A stretch of 64,000 nt of DNA. Source: Arthrobacter sp. APC 3897. GTDB taxonomy: Bacteria; Actinomycetota; Actinomycetes; Actinomycetales; Micrococcaceae. This document shows, in pieces, positions 9,437-18,873 of the stretch. The DNA lies in contig NZ_JASDDG010000003.1 in the NCBI RefSeq assembly GCF_030407495.1, positions 124,001-188,000 of the forward strand. Reading direction: 5' to 3'. The number at the start of each line of letters is the position of its first letter. Position 1 is the first letter of the stretch. Position numbers and translations under genes: made by a program. The notes beneath the pieces are model-generated. The model was not told the origin of the DNA. It was given only the letters and a program-made list of their open reading frames with translations, and searched no databases.

Positions 9437-10989
9437 TACACGATCCCGAACACCCAGACGGCCAAAGTGAACGTCACCAGCGTGGTCAGCACCAGGGCAA
9501 TGAGGTTCAGCCAGAGGCCGGCCTTCACCATATCCGCGATCTGAACGTGGCCGGAAGAGAACGCAATCGCGTTGGGCGGGGTGGCCACCGGCAGCATGAA
9601 CGCACACGTGGCGACGATGGCCACCGGAATAACCAGCAGCAGCGGGTCAACACCCAGGCCCATCGCCACTCCGCCAATCAGCGGCAGGAACGTTGCCGCC
9701 GTTGCCGTGTTGCTGGTGAGTTCGGTAAGCCCCAGGACGAGGGCCGCAACCACCGCCACAATCAGGATCAGCGGCAGCGTCTCCAGTGCCGATACCTGGG
9801 TGCCGATCCATTCACTGAGGCCGCTGGCTGTGAACCGGGAGGACAGGGCGAGCCCGCCCCCGAAGAGGATCAGGATGTCCCACGGCAGTTCCTTGGCACT
9901 GCTCCAGTCCAGCAGCGGCACGCCTTTCCTGACACTGGCTGGGATGACAAAAAGCAGGATGGCCACGCCCATGGCAATGACGGCGTCGGCAATGTTGGAA
10001 TCGGGCCACAGCAGCGGGACCGTGATCCAGGACCCGGCGGCCAGGACAAAGATGGCGAGCACCTGCTTTTCGCCCATCGACATCCGGCCCAGGCGCTTGT
10101 ACTCACGCTGGATCATTTCCCTGCCGCCGGGGATCTCCGTGATTTCCGGTTTGAAGATCACGCAGGTCAGCAGGTACCACGCCAGACCCATGAAGATGAC
10201 GGCCAGCGGCACTCCCACCAGCATCCACTGGCCGAAGCCGATGTTGACGTCATGGGCATCAGCCATGTAACCCACCATCAGGGCGTTGGGAGGGGTTCCG
10301 ATGATGGTGCCCAGGGAGCCGATCGAGGCGGAATAGGCGATGCCCAGCATGAGCGCGATGCTGAAGTTCTTGGGAGCCTTCTTTTCTTCATTCAAGTTGG
10401 CCACCAGCGTCAGCACGGAGATGCCGATGGGCAGCATCATCACCGCTGTTGCCGTGTTGGACACCCACATGCTGAGGAATCCGGTAGCCACCATAAAGCC
10501 GGCAATCAGCTGCTTGGGCTTGGTCCCCACCAGGAGGACGGTTGCCAGCGCGATGCGGCGGTGAAGGTTCCAGCGCTGCAGGGCCAGGGCGAGGAAGAAG
10601 CCTCCCATGAACAGGAAAATGATGGGATCGGCATAAGGCGGCGCCGTTTCCTTGATGGTGGACACGCCTAGGACCGGGAACAGCAGCAGCGGCAGAAGCG
10701 CAGTCGCGGCCAGCGGAATGGCCTCCGTCATCCACCAGACCGCCATCAGGACGGCGACGGCGGCGGTTGCGCGGGCAGGCTGGGCCAGATCCTGGGGCAT
10801 GATCAGGTAGACCACCGCGCCCAGCACTGCACCAAGCAATAATCCGAGGCGCTTGCGCAGCAGCACCCGTCTGTCTTCCGCAGGGGCAAGCATCCCCGGG
10901 GCAGTCTCTTCGTCAGTCTCTGTACTTGGTTCGGTACCGGGCAGTGTCACAGTGCTGTCCTCCGGATGAGTGGGCGGGCGTCCCATCAT
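9433..10989 (-). CDS. DASS/SLC13 family sodium-coupled anion (dicarboxylate/sulfate) symporter
   Basis: Polytopic membrane transporter of about 518 residues in the divalent anion:Na+ symporter family. It holds the two signature SNT repeats, VSNTATAVMMLPIG and TSNTATAATFLPL, which build the substrate/Na+ site in VcINDY. A hydrophilic N-terminal leader of about 60 residues (many Thr and Glu) precedes the first membrane segment. The start is uncertain: ATG at 10989 has GAGG about 10 bases upstream; 11028 and 10986 are alternatives. Likely substrates are C4-dicarboxylates or sulfate; the sequence does not decide. Convergent stop overlap (CTAG) with the hydrolase. Confidence 0.9.
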   Translation of the reverse strand: MMGRPPTHPEDSTVTLPGTEPSTETDEETAPGMLAPAEDRRVLLRKRLGLLLGAVLGAVVYLIMPQDLAQPARATAAVAVLMAVWWMTEAIPLAATALLPLLLFPVLGVSTIKETAPPYADPIIFLFMGGFFLALALQRWNLHRRIALATVLLVGTKPKQLIAGFMVATGFLSMWVSNTATAVMMLPIGISVLTLVANLNEEKKAPKNFSIALMLGIAYSASIGSLGTIIGTPPNALMVGYMADAHDVNIGFGQWMLVGVPLAVIFMGLAWYLLTCVIFKPEITEIPGGREMIQREYKRLGRMSMGEKQVLAIFVLAAGSWITVPLLWPDSNIADAVIAMGVAILLFVIPASVRKGVPLLDWSSAKELPWDILILFGGGLALSSRFTASGLSEWIGTQVSALETLPLILIVAVVAALVLGLTELTSNTATAATFLPLIGGVAMGLGVDPLLLVIPVAIVATCAFMLPVATPPNAIAFSSGHVQIADMVKAGLWLNLIALVLTTLVTFTLAVWVFGIVY

Positions 10990-11048
10990 CCAACCCCAGT
11001 CCTCATGGCGAACGCAAAGAAGGTCCATGTCAGGAGGCTGGGTACCGG

Positions 11049-12065
11049 CTATTGGGCGGGACTTACCAGCCCCTCCGCCACCATCCAGTCATAGGCAACC
11101 TGCTCCGGTTCCTCGCCCTGGACATCCACCCTGAGGTTCAGTGACCGCATGGTTTCATCGTCCAGCTTCACCGCCACCTGTTCGAGGACCGCTTCCAGTT
11201 CCGGATACTCCTGCAGGGTCTTGGTGTAGATCACCGGTGCCGCGTTGTAGGCCGGAAAGAAGCCGCGGTCATCTTCCAGCACCAGCAGGTCCAGCGCGTC
11301 AATCCGCCCGTCCGTGGCGAAGACTTCCCCAACAGTGCACTCCCCCTGGTCCACCGCACCGTAGATGGCCCCGGTGTCATAGAGGCCCACATTTCCTTCC
11401 GGAACCACGCTGCCCCGTTCCAGCCCGTAAAGCTGGAGCATGGGATTGAACCCGTCCTGCCGGGAGTTGAATTCCGCGTCCACACAGAAGGTCAGGTCCT
11501 GGACCGGCAGTGCCGCCAGGTCGGAGATGCTGCTGATGCCCAGTGCTTCCGCCCGCGGACGGCTCATCGCCAGCGCATACGTATTGTTCAGCTCCGCGGG
11601 GGCTCCCCACGTCAGCCCGTTGGCGATATCGGCGTCGTATACGGCCTGCCACTGCTCCTGCTGGTCCGGAATCCCCTGTTCCTGGCCGAGATACGTGAGC
11701 CAAGCGGTTCCCGTGTACTCCCACATGATGTCCGCCTGCCCGCTGCGCAGCAATTCCCGGGCGGGGGTGCTGCCGGGCACGTTGCTGAGGTCAGTGACCT
11801 CGAACCCGGCGGCTTTGGCGGCCAGGACGCTCATTTTGCCGAGAATGAGCTGCTCCGTGAAGTTCTTTGAGGTCACAGTGACGGACGCGTCCTCGGGCAA
11901 GCCCTCAATCGGTTCAATGCTTCCCGGTTCCACCGGCGGCACGTAGGAACCGGCCGGCTGCAGTCCGCACCCTGACAATGCCAGAGCGGCTGCCGCAAGT
12001 ACTCCCGCGAGCGCGGCGGCGGGCCGGTTGCGGCGCGGCCTTCCGGCCTGGGGTGCCGTACTCAT
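11049..12065 (-). CDS. Compatible-solute ABC transporter, substrate-binding lipoprotein (OpuCC/ProX type)
   Basis: A 338-residue extracytoplasmic binding protein. The N-terminal signal ends in the lipobox LSGC near residue 33, so it is a lipoprotein. The mature part starts VTVTSKNFTEQLILGKM and contains NVPGSTPARELLRSGQADIMWEYTG in two blocks, as in OpuAC/OpuBC/ProX proteins binding glycine betaine, carnitine or choline. FCVDAEFNSRQDGF and VGEVFATDGRI are also typical. Last gene of a four-gene operon, immediately following the second permease. The exact ligand is not predictable. Confidence 0.93.
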   Translation of the reverse strand: MSTAPQAGRPRRNRPAAALAGVLAAAALALSGCGLQPAGSYVPPVEPGSIEPIEGLPEDASVTVTSKNFTEQLILGKMSVLAAKAAGFEVTDLSNVPGSTPARELLRSGQADIMWEYTGTAWLTYLGQEQGIPDQQEQWQAVYDADIANGLTWGAPAELNNTYALAMSRPRAEALGISSISDLAALPVQDLTFCVDAEFNSRQDGFNPMLQLYGLERGSVVPEGNVGLYDTGAIYGAVDQGECTVGEVFATDGRIDALDLLVLEDDRGFFPAYNAAPVIYTKTLQEYPELEAVLEQVAVKLDDETMRSLNLRVDVQGEEPEQVAYDWMVAEGLVSPAQ

Positions 12066-12884
12066 CTATTGACCCTTCGGACGGGCAACGTACTCCACCA
12101 CACGGCCAATCCAGTCCACCATCAGGGCCAGCAGGGCCACCATGACGGCGCCGCTGATCAGCACGCGGGGCAGGTTCAGGTTCACGCCGGTGGTAATCAG
12201 GACGCCCAGCCCGCCGCCGTTGATAAACGTGGCCAGGGCCCCGGTACCCACCAGCAGCACCAGGGCGGTGCGGATTCCGGCCAGCATGAGCGGGACTGCC
12301 AGCGGCAGCTCCACCCGGAACAGCACCCGCGCCGCGCTCATGCCCATCCCGCGCCCGGCCTCCACCAGCCGGGAATCCACGTTGTCCAGACCCAGCATGG
12401 TGTTGCGCAGGACAGGCAGCAGGGCATAAAGCACCAGAGCCACCACTGCGGTCCGGAAACCGAATCCCAGCCAGAAGGCCAGCAGGACCACCAGCCCGAT
12501 CGCCGGTGCCGCCTGGCCGATGTTGACCACGGACAGCACCGGTCCGGTTAGAAAACGCAGCGGCCTGCGGGTCAGCAGCACACCCAGCGGAAGGGCGATG
12601 AGCAGCACGATGACGGCTGAAATTGCCGTCAGCCGCAGGTGTTCCAGCGTGTAGACCCAAAGGGTGGCCGGATTCAGGGTGGTCAGTTCGGTCTGCGTCA
12701 GGTTTGCTGCCGAGAGCCAGAACAACAGGGCCGCGAGACCCGCAGCGATTCCCGCCAGCTGCCAGATGAGCCCGCGCGGGGAGTTCCCCCGGAGCTCGGA
12801 AGCAGCTTCGGCACCCGTGAGCGTCTGCTCCCGTTCCGCCGGTTTCGTTGCGGCGACAACTCCCGCCGCGCTGTTGGCGCTCAT
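12066..12884 (-). CDS. Compatible-solute ABC transporter permease (OpuCB/ProW type)
   Basis: A 272-residue inner-membrane permease. I place the start at ATG 12884 (MSANSAAGVV), which overlaps the stop of the upstream ATPase as ATGA and follows GGGGAG. There is a hydrophilic leader of about 40 residues, then six or so hydrophobic segments. The ABC-docking loop reads EAGRGMGMSAARVLFRVELP, and NIGQAAPAIGLVVL is typical of OpuC permeases. Pairs with the second permease at 14106 to form a heterodimeric channel. Confidence 0.92.
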   Translation of the reverse strand: MSANSAAGVVAATKPAEREQTLTGAEAASELRGNSPRGLIWQLAGIAAGLAALLFWLSAANLTQTELTTLNPATLWVYTLEHLRLTAISAVIVLLIALPLGVLLTRRPLRFLTGPVLSVVNIGQAAPAIGLVVLLAFWLGFGFRTAVVALVLYALLPVLRNTMLGLDNVDSRLVEAGRGMGMSAARVLFRVELPLAVPLMLAGIRTALVLLVGTGALATFINGGGLGVLITTGVNLNLPRVLISGAVMVALLALMVDWIGRVVEYVARPKGQ

Positions 12885-14113
12885 GGCTCCCCGGCTTTCT
12901 TGGACCCTGCAGGTGCCGGGTGCGCCTTGGAGCCGCGTTTGCGTTCCCGTTCCTGTCTGGCGCTGGATACCCACTGCCGCGTGCGTACCGCCTGCAGAAT
13001 GAGCGAAGCGTCAATCACGCCCTGCAGGTGCCCCTGCGCGTCACTAACGAGTACCCCGTCACGGCTGGACACCAGCACCAGGCTCAGGGCATCGGCAAGG
13101 TTGTTGCCCGGGCCCACAACGGGGAGCTGGGGCTGCCGGTCTGCGGGCAGCTCCCGCAGTTCCTCCAGCTCAGCCACGGAGAGCCAGGCAACGGGGCTGC
13201 CGGTTCCGTCGACAACCACCGCTGATTGCTGGCCCGCTGCCAGGGCGCGGGCCAGGAGTCTCCGCGGACCTTCGCCGGCGGTTCCGCTGACCACCGGCAG
13301 AGCCGGGACACTGCTGATCCGGGCCAGTGCCAGCTGCTTAAGACCGGCTTCGGCGCCGGTAAACTGCCGCACAAAGTCGTTGGCCGGTTCCGCCAGGATC
13401 CGTTCCGGTGAGTCGTACTGGACCAGGCGCCCGCCCTCGGCAAAAACCGCGATGCGGTCCCCCAGCTTGAGGGCCTCATCGAAGTCATGGGTCACGAAGA
13501 CCACGGTTTTCTCCAGATCCGCGTGGATGCGCAGCAATTCGTCCTGCAGCCGTTCCCGGGTAATCGGATCCACTGCGCCAAACGGTTCATCCATCAGCAG
13601 CACCGGCGGGTCCGCCGCCAGTGCCCGGGCCACTCCCACCCGCTGCTGCTGCCCGCCGGAGAGCTCCTTGGGGTACCGGTTCCGGTACCGCGCCGGGTCC
13701 AGGGAAACGAGGTCCAGCAGTTCATCAACCCGTCGGGCGGTGCGTGCCTTGTCCCACCCGAGCATGGAGGGAACGACGCCGATATTGGCCGCCACGGTCA
13801 TGTGCGGGAAAAGACCTCCGGCCTGGATCACGTAGCCGATGCCGCGGCGCAGCTGATCGCCGTCGACGGCAGAAATGTCCCGGCCGCCCAGCAGGATCTG
13901 CCCGGAGGTCGGTTCAATGAGCCGGTTGATCATTTTCAGCGTGGTGGTCTTTCCGCAGCCGGAAGGTCCCACCAGCATGACCATGTCTCCCGAGGAGATC
14001 TCCATGTTCAGGTTGTTCACGGCCGCGCGGTCCTGGCCGGGGAAGCGTTTGGAGACGTCCCGGAGCAGGATTCCGCCGGATGGCCGGGCAGAAGGAGAAT
14101 TCGTTTCAGACAC
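12881..14113 (-). CDS. Compatible-solute ABC transporter ATP-binding protein with C-terminal CBS pair (OpuCA/ProV type)
   Basis: A 410-residue ATPase. N-terminal nucleotide-binding domain: Walker [10 protein letters not shown] (about residues 54-62), Q-loop YVIQAGGLFPH, signature [10 protein letters not shown], Walker B LLMDEPFGAVD and H-loop VTHDFDEA. After residue 260 a tandem CBS region follows (SAVVVDGTGSPVAWLS and DGVLVSDAQGHLQGVIDAS), which in OpuA-type systems senses ionic strength. The C-terminal 30 residues are Lys/Arg-rich. Overlaps both neighbours by a few bases, fitting an osmoregulated operon. Confidence 0.95.
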   Translation of the reverse strand: MSETNSPSARPSGGILLRDVSKRFPGQDRAAVNNLNMEISSGDMVMLVGPSGCGKTTTLKMINRLIEPTSGQILLGGRDISAVDGDQLRRGIGYVIQAGGLFPHMTVAANIGVVPSMLGWDKARTARRVDELLDLVSLDPARYRNRYPKELSGGQQQRVGVARALAADPPVLLMDEPFGAVDPITRERLQDELLRIHADLEKTVVFVTHDFDEALKLGDRIAVFAEGGRLVQYDSPERILAEPANDFVRQFTGAEAGLKQLALARISSVPALPVVSGTAGEGPRRLLARALAAGQQSAVVVDGTGSPVAWLSVAELEELRELPADRQPQLPVVGPGNNLADALSLVLVSSRDGVLVSDAQGHLQGVIDASLILQAVRTRQWVSSARQERERKRGSKAHPAPAGSKKAGEP

Positions 14114-14747
14114 GGATGCCTCTCGGTATAGTCAGCCGGCCGAGGCCCACCAGCAGCAGGTCCAGGATGAGTGCCAGCAGCACCACCCCCACGACGCCGG
14201 TCACCACGGATTCCAGGGAATTGGCACCGCCCAGCCGGGACAGGCCGGAAAAGATGAAGCCGCCCAGGCCGGGGCCAAGGGCATAGGCTGCCACGGCCGC
14301 TATCCCCATCACCATTTGGCCGGAGACCCGGATGCCGGAGAGGATCACCGGCCACGCCAGCGGAAGCTCAATCCGGAAGAACAGCCGCAGCCGTCCCATT
14401 CCCAGGCCCCGGGCTGCTTCCACAGTGTTCCTGGGCACACCGGTCAGGCCAACAATGCCGTTGCGAAGAATGGGCAGCAGGGCGTAAAAGCCCACCACGA
14501 TCACGGCAGGAAGCACGCCGAACCCCAGCGGGGCAATAAGCAGGCCAATGAGGGCAAAGGAGGGAACGGTCAAACCCACGGCGCTGATGCTGTCCGCGGC
14601 AGACCGCAGGGACGGCCGCCGGTAGGCGAAAGCCGCGATCAGTACGCCCAGCACTGCGGCGGCCGTCAGGCACTGCACCACCAGCGAGAAATGCTGCCAG
14701 CTGGAAAAAAGAATGTCATTCCAGCGCTCCGCAATGAAGTCTGTCAC
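14106..14747 (-). CDS. Compatible-solute ABC transporter permease (OpuCD type), first gene of operon
   Basis: A 213-residue permease starting MTDFIAERWNDILFSS at 14747. It contains VGLTVPSFALIGLL and the docking loop EAARGLGMGRLRLFFRIELP. It is shorter than its partner permease because it lacks the N-terminal leader. The 76-bp gap to the end of the alpha-glucosidase gene must carry the operon promoter. Order permease-ATPase-permease-binding protein is the OpuC/OpuB arrangement. Confidence 0.92.
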   Translation of the reverse strand: MTDFIAERWNDILFSSWQHFSLVVQCLTAAAVLGVLIAAFAYRRPSLRSAADSISAVGLTVPSFALIGLLIAPLGFGVLPAVIVVGFYALLPILRNGIVGLTGVPRNTVEAARGLGMGRLRLFFRIELPLAWPVILSGIRVSGQMVMGIAAVAAYALGPGLGGFIFSGLSRLGGANSLESVVTGVVGVVLLALILDLLLVGLGRLTIPRGIRV

Positions 14748-14823
14748 GCCAAACCCGCTTTGTCGGTTGGGTGGGATCTGCTGTTCCTCCAGCGTAAACC
14801 GGCCCTGTCCCGCTGTGCAGGGG

Positions 14824-16481
14824 TTACCCCGTCAACACCCAGGCGGACGTGTCAGTTGCCAGTGTCCCGCGGGTCCCGGGCTCACTGGCCAGGACCAGCT
14901 CCCCGGCAGGCAGGGGGAAATCTCCGGCACCGAAATTCACCAGGCACAGCAGCCGGCCGCGCCTGAAGGCCAGGACGCCGGCACCGGCGTCCTGCCAGCA
15001 AATGTCAGTTCCCGGACCACCCGCTGCCAGGAACCGCCGCCGGGCGGCAGCTGCCCGCCGGTACAGCGTCAGGAAGGATCCGGCGTCGTGCTCCTGCCCG
15101 GAGGCGGCGTGAAGCCCCCAGCCTTCGGGCTGCGGGAGCCACGGGATGCCCTCAGTGAATCCGAAGCCGGGCGCAGCGGCCTGCCAGGGCAGCGGAACCC
15201 GGCAGCCGTCCCGTCCCTTTTCCGCTCCGCCGGTGCGGGCAAGATGGGGTCCTGCAGGCTGTCGGAGGGAAGGTCGGGCACTTCCGGCAAGCCAAGTTCT
15301 TCGCCCTGATACAGATAGGCGGCCCCGGGCAGGGCCAGGGTGAGCAGCACCGACGCCCGTGCCCTGCGCCGGCCCGCGGCGTCGTCGGGCAGCGGATCGG
15401 TGCCGTGGGAGGCACTCCAGCGGAGCAGATCGGTGCCCGCGGGAAGTCCGTAGCGGGTGCGGTGCCGGACGACGTCGTGGTTGGACAGGACCCAGGAGGT
15501 GGCCGCCCCCACCCGGGCCACCCCGGCCAGGGCGGCATCAATCACGGTGCGGAATGCTGCCGGATCCCAGGGGCTGCGGAGATAGAAGAAGTTGAAGGCC
15601 TGATCCAGCTCATCCGAACGCACATACATCGGCAGCCGTTCCAGGCTCACACCGGCCTCGGCCACCGCCAGCCGCGGGGGATCATAGTCGTCCAGGATCT
15701 TCCGCCACTGCCGGTACACACCGTGCACGTCGTCCCGGTCCCAGAACGGATGGTTGTCCCCCTCCGGCGGGGACAGCAGCGGGGCGGCATCCGCTCCGGC
15801 GGTATTGCGCAGCGGCGGCTCCAGGTCCTTCATCAGCCCGTGCGCCACATCCACCCGGAAGCCGTCCACGCCCAGGTCCGACCAGAACCGCAGGGTGTGT
15901 TCGAAGTCCGCCCGCACCTCGGGGTGATGCCAGTTAAAGTCCGGCTGTTCCCGGGAGAAGATGTGCATGTACCACTGGCCGTCCGGGACGCGTTCCCACG
16001 CCGGTCCGCCGAACTTGGATTGCCAGTCCGACGGCGGCAGCTCGCCGTGTTCGCCTCTCCCGTCGCGGAAAATGAACTTACTCCGTTCCGGGGAGCCCGG
16101 TTCCGCGGCCAGTGCGGCCTGGAAATCCGGGTGCCGGTCGGAACAGTGGTTGGGCACAATGTCCACGATGATCCGGATGTTCCTGGAATGCGCGGCAGCA
16201 AGCAGGTCCTTGAAGTCCGCCAGCGTTCCGTACATGGGATCCACGTTGCGGTAGTCGCTGACGTCGTAGCCGCCGTCGGCCTGGGGCGAGGGAAAGAACG
16301 GTGTCAGCCACAGGGCGTCAACCTCCAGCCCGGCAAGGTAATCCAGTCTGGAGGTCACACCGGGCAGGTCGCCGATGCCGTCGCCGTTGGAGTCGGCGAA
16401 GCTGCGCACATAGACCTGATAGATCAGGGCGTCCCGCCACCACTGCTCTTGATTCCGCCGCTGTTCCTGACTCACGGACAC
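14824..16481 (-). pseudogene. GH13 alpha-glucosidase, frameshifted near codon 413
   Basis: Glycoside hydrolase family 13 enzyme splitting alpha-glucosides. From 16481 the first 412 codons are normal: YQVYVRSFADSNGDGIGDLP, IIVDIVPNH, nucleophile Asp211 (GVDGFRVDVAHG), acid/base Glu275 (LAVAEAGVS) and Asp336 (WVLSNHDVVRH). After LQDPI the frame turns to low-complexity sequence ending at 15069. A second frame reads on with ARTGGAEKGRDGC, RVPLPW, GFTEGIPWLP and a typical C-terminal beta domain, stopping at TAA 14824-14826. One missing base near 15241 (TTT read as TT on the coding strand) explains this. Repaired length is about 552 residues, normal for the family. Mutation or sequence error cannot be told apart here. 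Confidence 0.88.
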
Positions 16482-16527
16482 CTGTTCCGCAGGCCGGCTG
16501 TGATCTCCTCCCCTGCCGCGGCAGGGT

Positions 16528-17544
16528 TCACGGGACCAGCACCAGGCGGATGGGGTTGCCCTCTTTGGCGTCCAGCGCCTTCACCGCCTGTGCGGCTTCG
16601 CTGAGCGGAATACGGCCGCTGATGGATTTGGCGAAGTCCAGCCGGCCCAGCCTGGTGAGGTTCACCAACTGCGGCACGTGATGGGCCTCGGAGCCGTAAT
16701 GGCCCAGGATCTGCTTGCGCGCGTAGGAGAACCCGGTGCTGTCGGCGATGGAGATCGGAGTGCCGCTCAGACCCACCAGAACAAGCCGCCCGCGCCGGCC
16801 CAGGCATTTGACGGCCTGTGCACGCACGGCATCAACGCCGGCAAAATCCAGCGCCACGTCCAGTCCCCTGCCGGAGGTAGCCGCCTTCACGGCATCGGCA
16901 AAACCATCGGCCATCGGGTCCAAGGCGTAATCCGCTCCGAATTCCAGGGCGCGTTCCCGGGCCTCGGCTATCGGGTCCACAGCAATGATGGGGGCGGCGC
17001 CGATGAGGCGCAGCAGCTGGACACCGTGCGCTCCCAGTCCGCCAATACCCCACACGCCCACGGCTTCGCCGGCGCGTACGTCGGCGGTGGAGGAAATGGC
17101 ACCCCAGGGAGTGGAAACGGCATCCGGAATAATCGATGCCTGGTCAAAGGGAATGTCATCCCCCAGCGGCACCAGGACACCCGCCGGCACGACGACGTAC
17201 TCGGCCCAGCCGCCGTCGTAGTCCACGCCCATGGTGAGGGTGGCACCGTTGTACTCGTAACCGGCCTGGATGACCACGCGGTCCCCCGGCTTCGCTGAAG
17301 TCACGCCCGGGCCGGGCACATCCACGGTGCCGGCAACCTCATGTCCCAGGGTCACTTCGCTGCCCTTCAGGAACTGCGGGCGCAGCAGGCCCTGGATGAG
17401 GTGGACATCGGAGAGGCAGACACCTGCCGCACCCACTTTGACCCGGACAAATCCCGGTCCGGGCTCCGGGACGGGGACTTCCTGAAGCGCAAATTCCTTG
17501 GTCTCGACGTTGAGACGTCCTGCAAGCATGGTGCCGGCTGACAT
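16528..17544 (-). CDS. Zinc-dependent medium-chain alcohol dehydrogenase lacking the structural zinc lobe
   Basis: A 338-residue MDR-family NAD(P)-dependent dehydrogenase. Catalytic zinc ligands fit Cys43 (GVCLSDVH) and His68-Glu69 (LGHEVAGTV). The nucleotide fold is GVWGIGGLGAHGVQL. The four-cysteine structural-zinc loop usual near residues 90-110 is absent (VVIQAGYEYNGATLTMGVDY has no Cys), so this is the clade with catalytic zinc only. The start ATG at 17544 has AGAGG upstream. It follows the second dehydrogenase with a terminator between, so they may be separate transcripts. Substrate unknown. Confidence 0.88.
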   Translation of the reverse strand: MSAGTMLAGRLNVETKEFALQEVPVPEPGPGFVRVKVGAAGVCLSDVHLIQGLLRPQFLKGSEVTLGHEVAGTVDVPGPGVTSAKPGDRVVIQAGYEYNGATLTMGVDYDGGWAEYVVVPAGVLVPLGDDIPFDQASIIPDAVSTPWGAISSTADVRAGEAVGVWGIGGLGAHGVQLLRLIGAAPIIAVDPIAEARERALEFGADYALDPMADGFADAVKAATSGRGLDVALDFAGVDAVRAQAVKCLGRRGRLVLVGLSGTPISIADSTGFSYARKQILGHYGSEAHHVPQLVNLTRLGRLDFAKSISGRIPLSEAAQAVKALDAKEGNPIRLVLVP

Positions 17545-17625
17545 GGCAAACCTCTTTCGCGAAGATGGCGGCGGCTGTTTGGAGCGCCGCCCCCATTATG
17601 TTCCTCGGCCGGGCACGCAGCAAAA

Positions 17626-17660
17626 GGCCGCAGGCCGCCGGGGAAAGGCGGCCTGCGGCC
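17626..17660 (-). terminator. Terminator after the 351-residue alcohol dehydrogenase
   Basis: Perfect 14-bp inverted repeat GGCCGCAGGCCGCC / GGCGGCCTGCGGCC with a 7-base loop. On the minus strand it is followed by CTTTT, and it lies 11 bp after the stop of the gene ending at 17672. Confidence 0.85.
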
Positions 17661-17671
17661 TGCGGGATGCC

Positions 17672-18727
17672 TTAGGCCTGAAGAATCACTTTCAGGGCGT
17701 CGGTTTCCGCGGCCCGGGAGAAAGTGTCATACGCGGTAAGGATGTCATCGAGAGGATAGCGGTGGCTGATGAACTCCTCGGCGGGGAGCTTGCCTTCGGC
17801 AACCAGCTTCAGGAGCATGGGCAGCGTGTTGGTGTTCACGAGGCCCATGCTGATGTTGATGTTCTCGATCCAGAGCCGGTCCAGTGCGAGGCTGACAGGC
17901 TTGCCGTGAACTCCCACGTTCGCCACATTGCCGCCGGGACGGACAATGTCGGTGCACATTTCGAAGGTCGCCGGGATGCCTACGGCCTCAACGGCAACGT
18001 CCACGCCCCAGCCATCCGTCTGGGCCATGATCTGCTCGCGCCAGTCCGAATCGCCGGAGTTCACCCCGTGGGTGGCACCGAACTTGCGGGCCTGCTCCAC
18101 CCGGTTGGCATCCAGGTCCACCGCAATGACCTTGGCAGCGCCGTACAGCTTCGCAGTGGCGATGACGGCCAGGCCAACCGGTCCGGCACCGATCACGGCC
18201 ACCACGTCGCCGGGCTTTGTCTGCCCGTACTGCACTCCCATTTCGAAGCCTGTGGGGAAGATGTCGCTCAGCAGCACGCCGTGTTCCGCGGAGACTTCTT
18301 CCGGCAGGTGGTAGAGCGACGTGTCGGCATACGGAGCCCGCACATATTCGGCCTGGGTGCCGTCAATCAGGTGTCCGAAAATCCATCCGATGCCGGAGCT
18401 GCCCTCATCGCCTACACAGTGGGAGTACAGCCCGTCTCGGCAGAACGTGCAGGAACCGTCGGCCGATACACAGGACAGGATGACCTTGTCGCCCACCTTG
18501 AAGTTGCTGACGCCGCTGCCGGTTTCGGTGATGGTACCCACCCCTTCGTGTCCCAGGATCCGGCCCGGGGTCACGGCCGGGACGTCTCCCTTGAGGATGT
18601 GAAGGTCTGTGCCGCAGATGGTAGTGGTATCGATCTTGACGATGGCGTCGCGCGGCTCCTGGATCTGCGGATCCGGAACATCCTTCCACGATTTCTGTCC
18701 GGGACCCTCATAGACAAGTGCTTTCAT
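17672..18727 (-). CDS. Zinc-dependent alcohol dehydrogenase with both zinc sites
   Basis: A 351-residue MDR dehydrogenase. Catalytic zinc: Cys38 (TTICGTDLHILKGD) and His60-Glu61 (LGHEGVG). Structural zinc-type cysteines occur at about 86, 93, 96 and 104 (CVSADGSCTFCRDGLYSHC). Rossmann motif VIGAGPVGLAV. The pattern and length resemble actinobacterial secondary-alcohol/isopropanol-type enzymes. It begins at ATG 18727 and is followed by a strong terminator. The 146-bp upstream gap up to the ychJ-like gene holds its promoter. The physiological substrate is not evident from neighbours. Confidence 0.92.
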   Translation of the reverse strand: MKALVYEGPGQKSWKDVPDPQIQEPRDAIVKIDTTTICGTDLHILKGDVPAVTPGRILGHEGVGTITETGSGVSNFKVGDKVILSCVSADGSCTFCRDGLYSHCVGDEGSSGIGWIFGHLIDGTQAEYVRAPYADTSLYHLPEEVSAEHGVLLSDIFPTGFEMGVQYGQTKPGDVVAVIGAGPVGLAVIATAKLYGAAKVIAVDLDANRVEQARKFGATHGVNSGDSDWREQIMAQTDGWGVDVAVEAVGIPATFEMCTDIVRPGGNVANVGVHGKPVSLALDRLWIENINISMGLVNTNTLPMLLKLVAEGKLPAEEFISHRYPLDDILTAYDTFSRAAETDALKVILQA

Positions 18728-18873
18728 GGTGTCCTCGTCTGCTAGGACCGATCCTGATGACAGGCCGCCTCTGCAACCTGGTCCGGTGGATGCCGGAACA
18801 CGGGGCTCAGGCGCCCCCTGATCGGTCTTTTCCAGCTTAGGAGCGGGGAAGGAGGGTGCGGAAGAGAGACCTG

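Noticed and set aside
9547-10671. Plus-strand open frame rich in Gln/His/Arg opposite the DASS transporter
   Set aside because: Composition and position show it is an antisense artefact of a membrane-protein gene.
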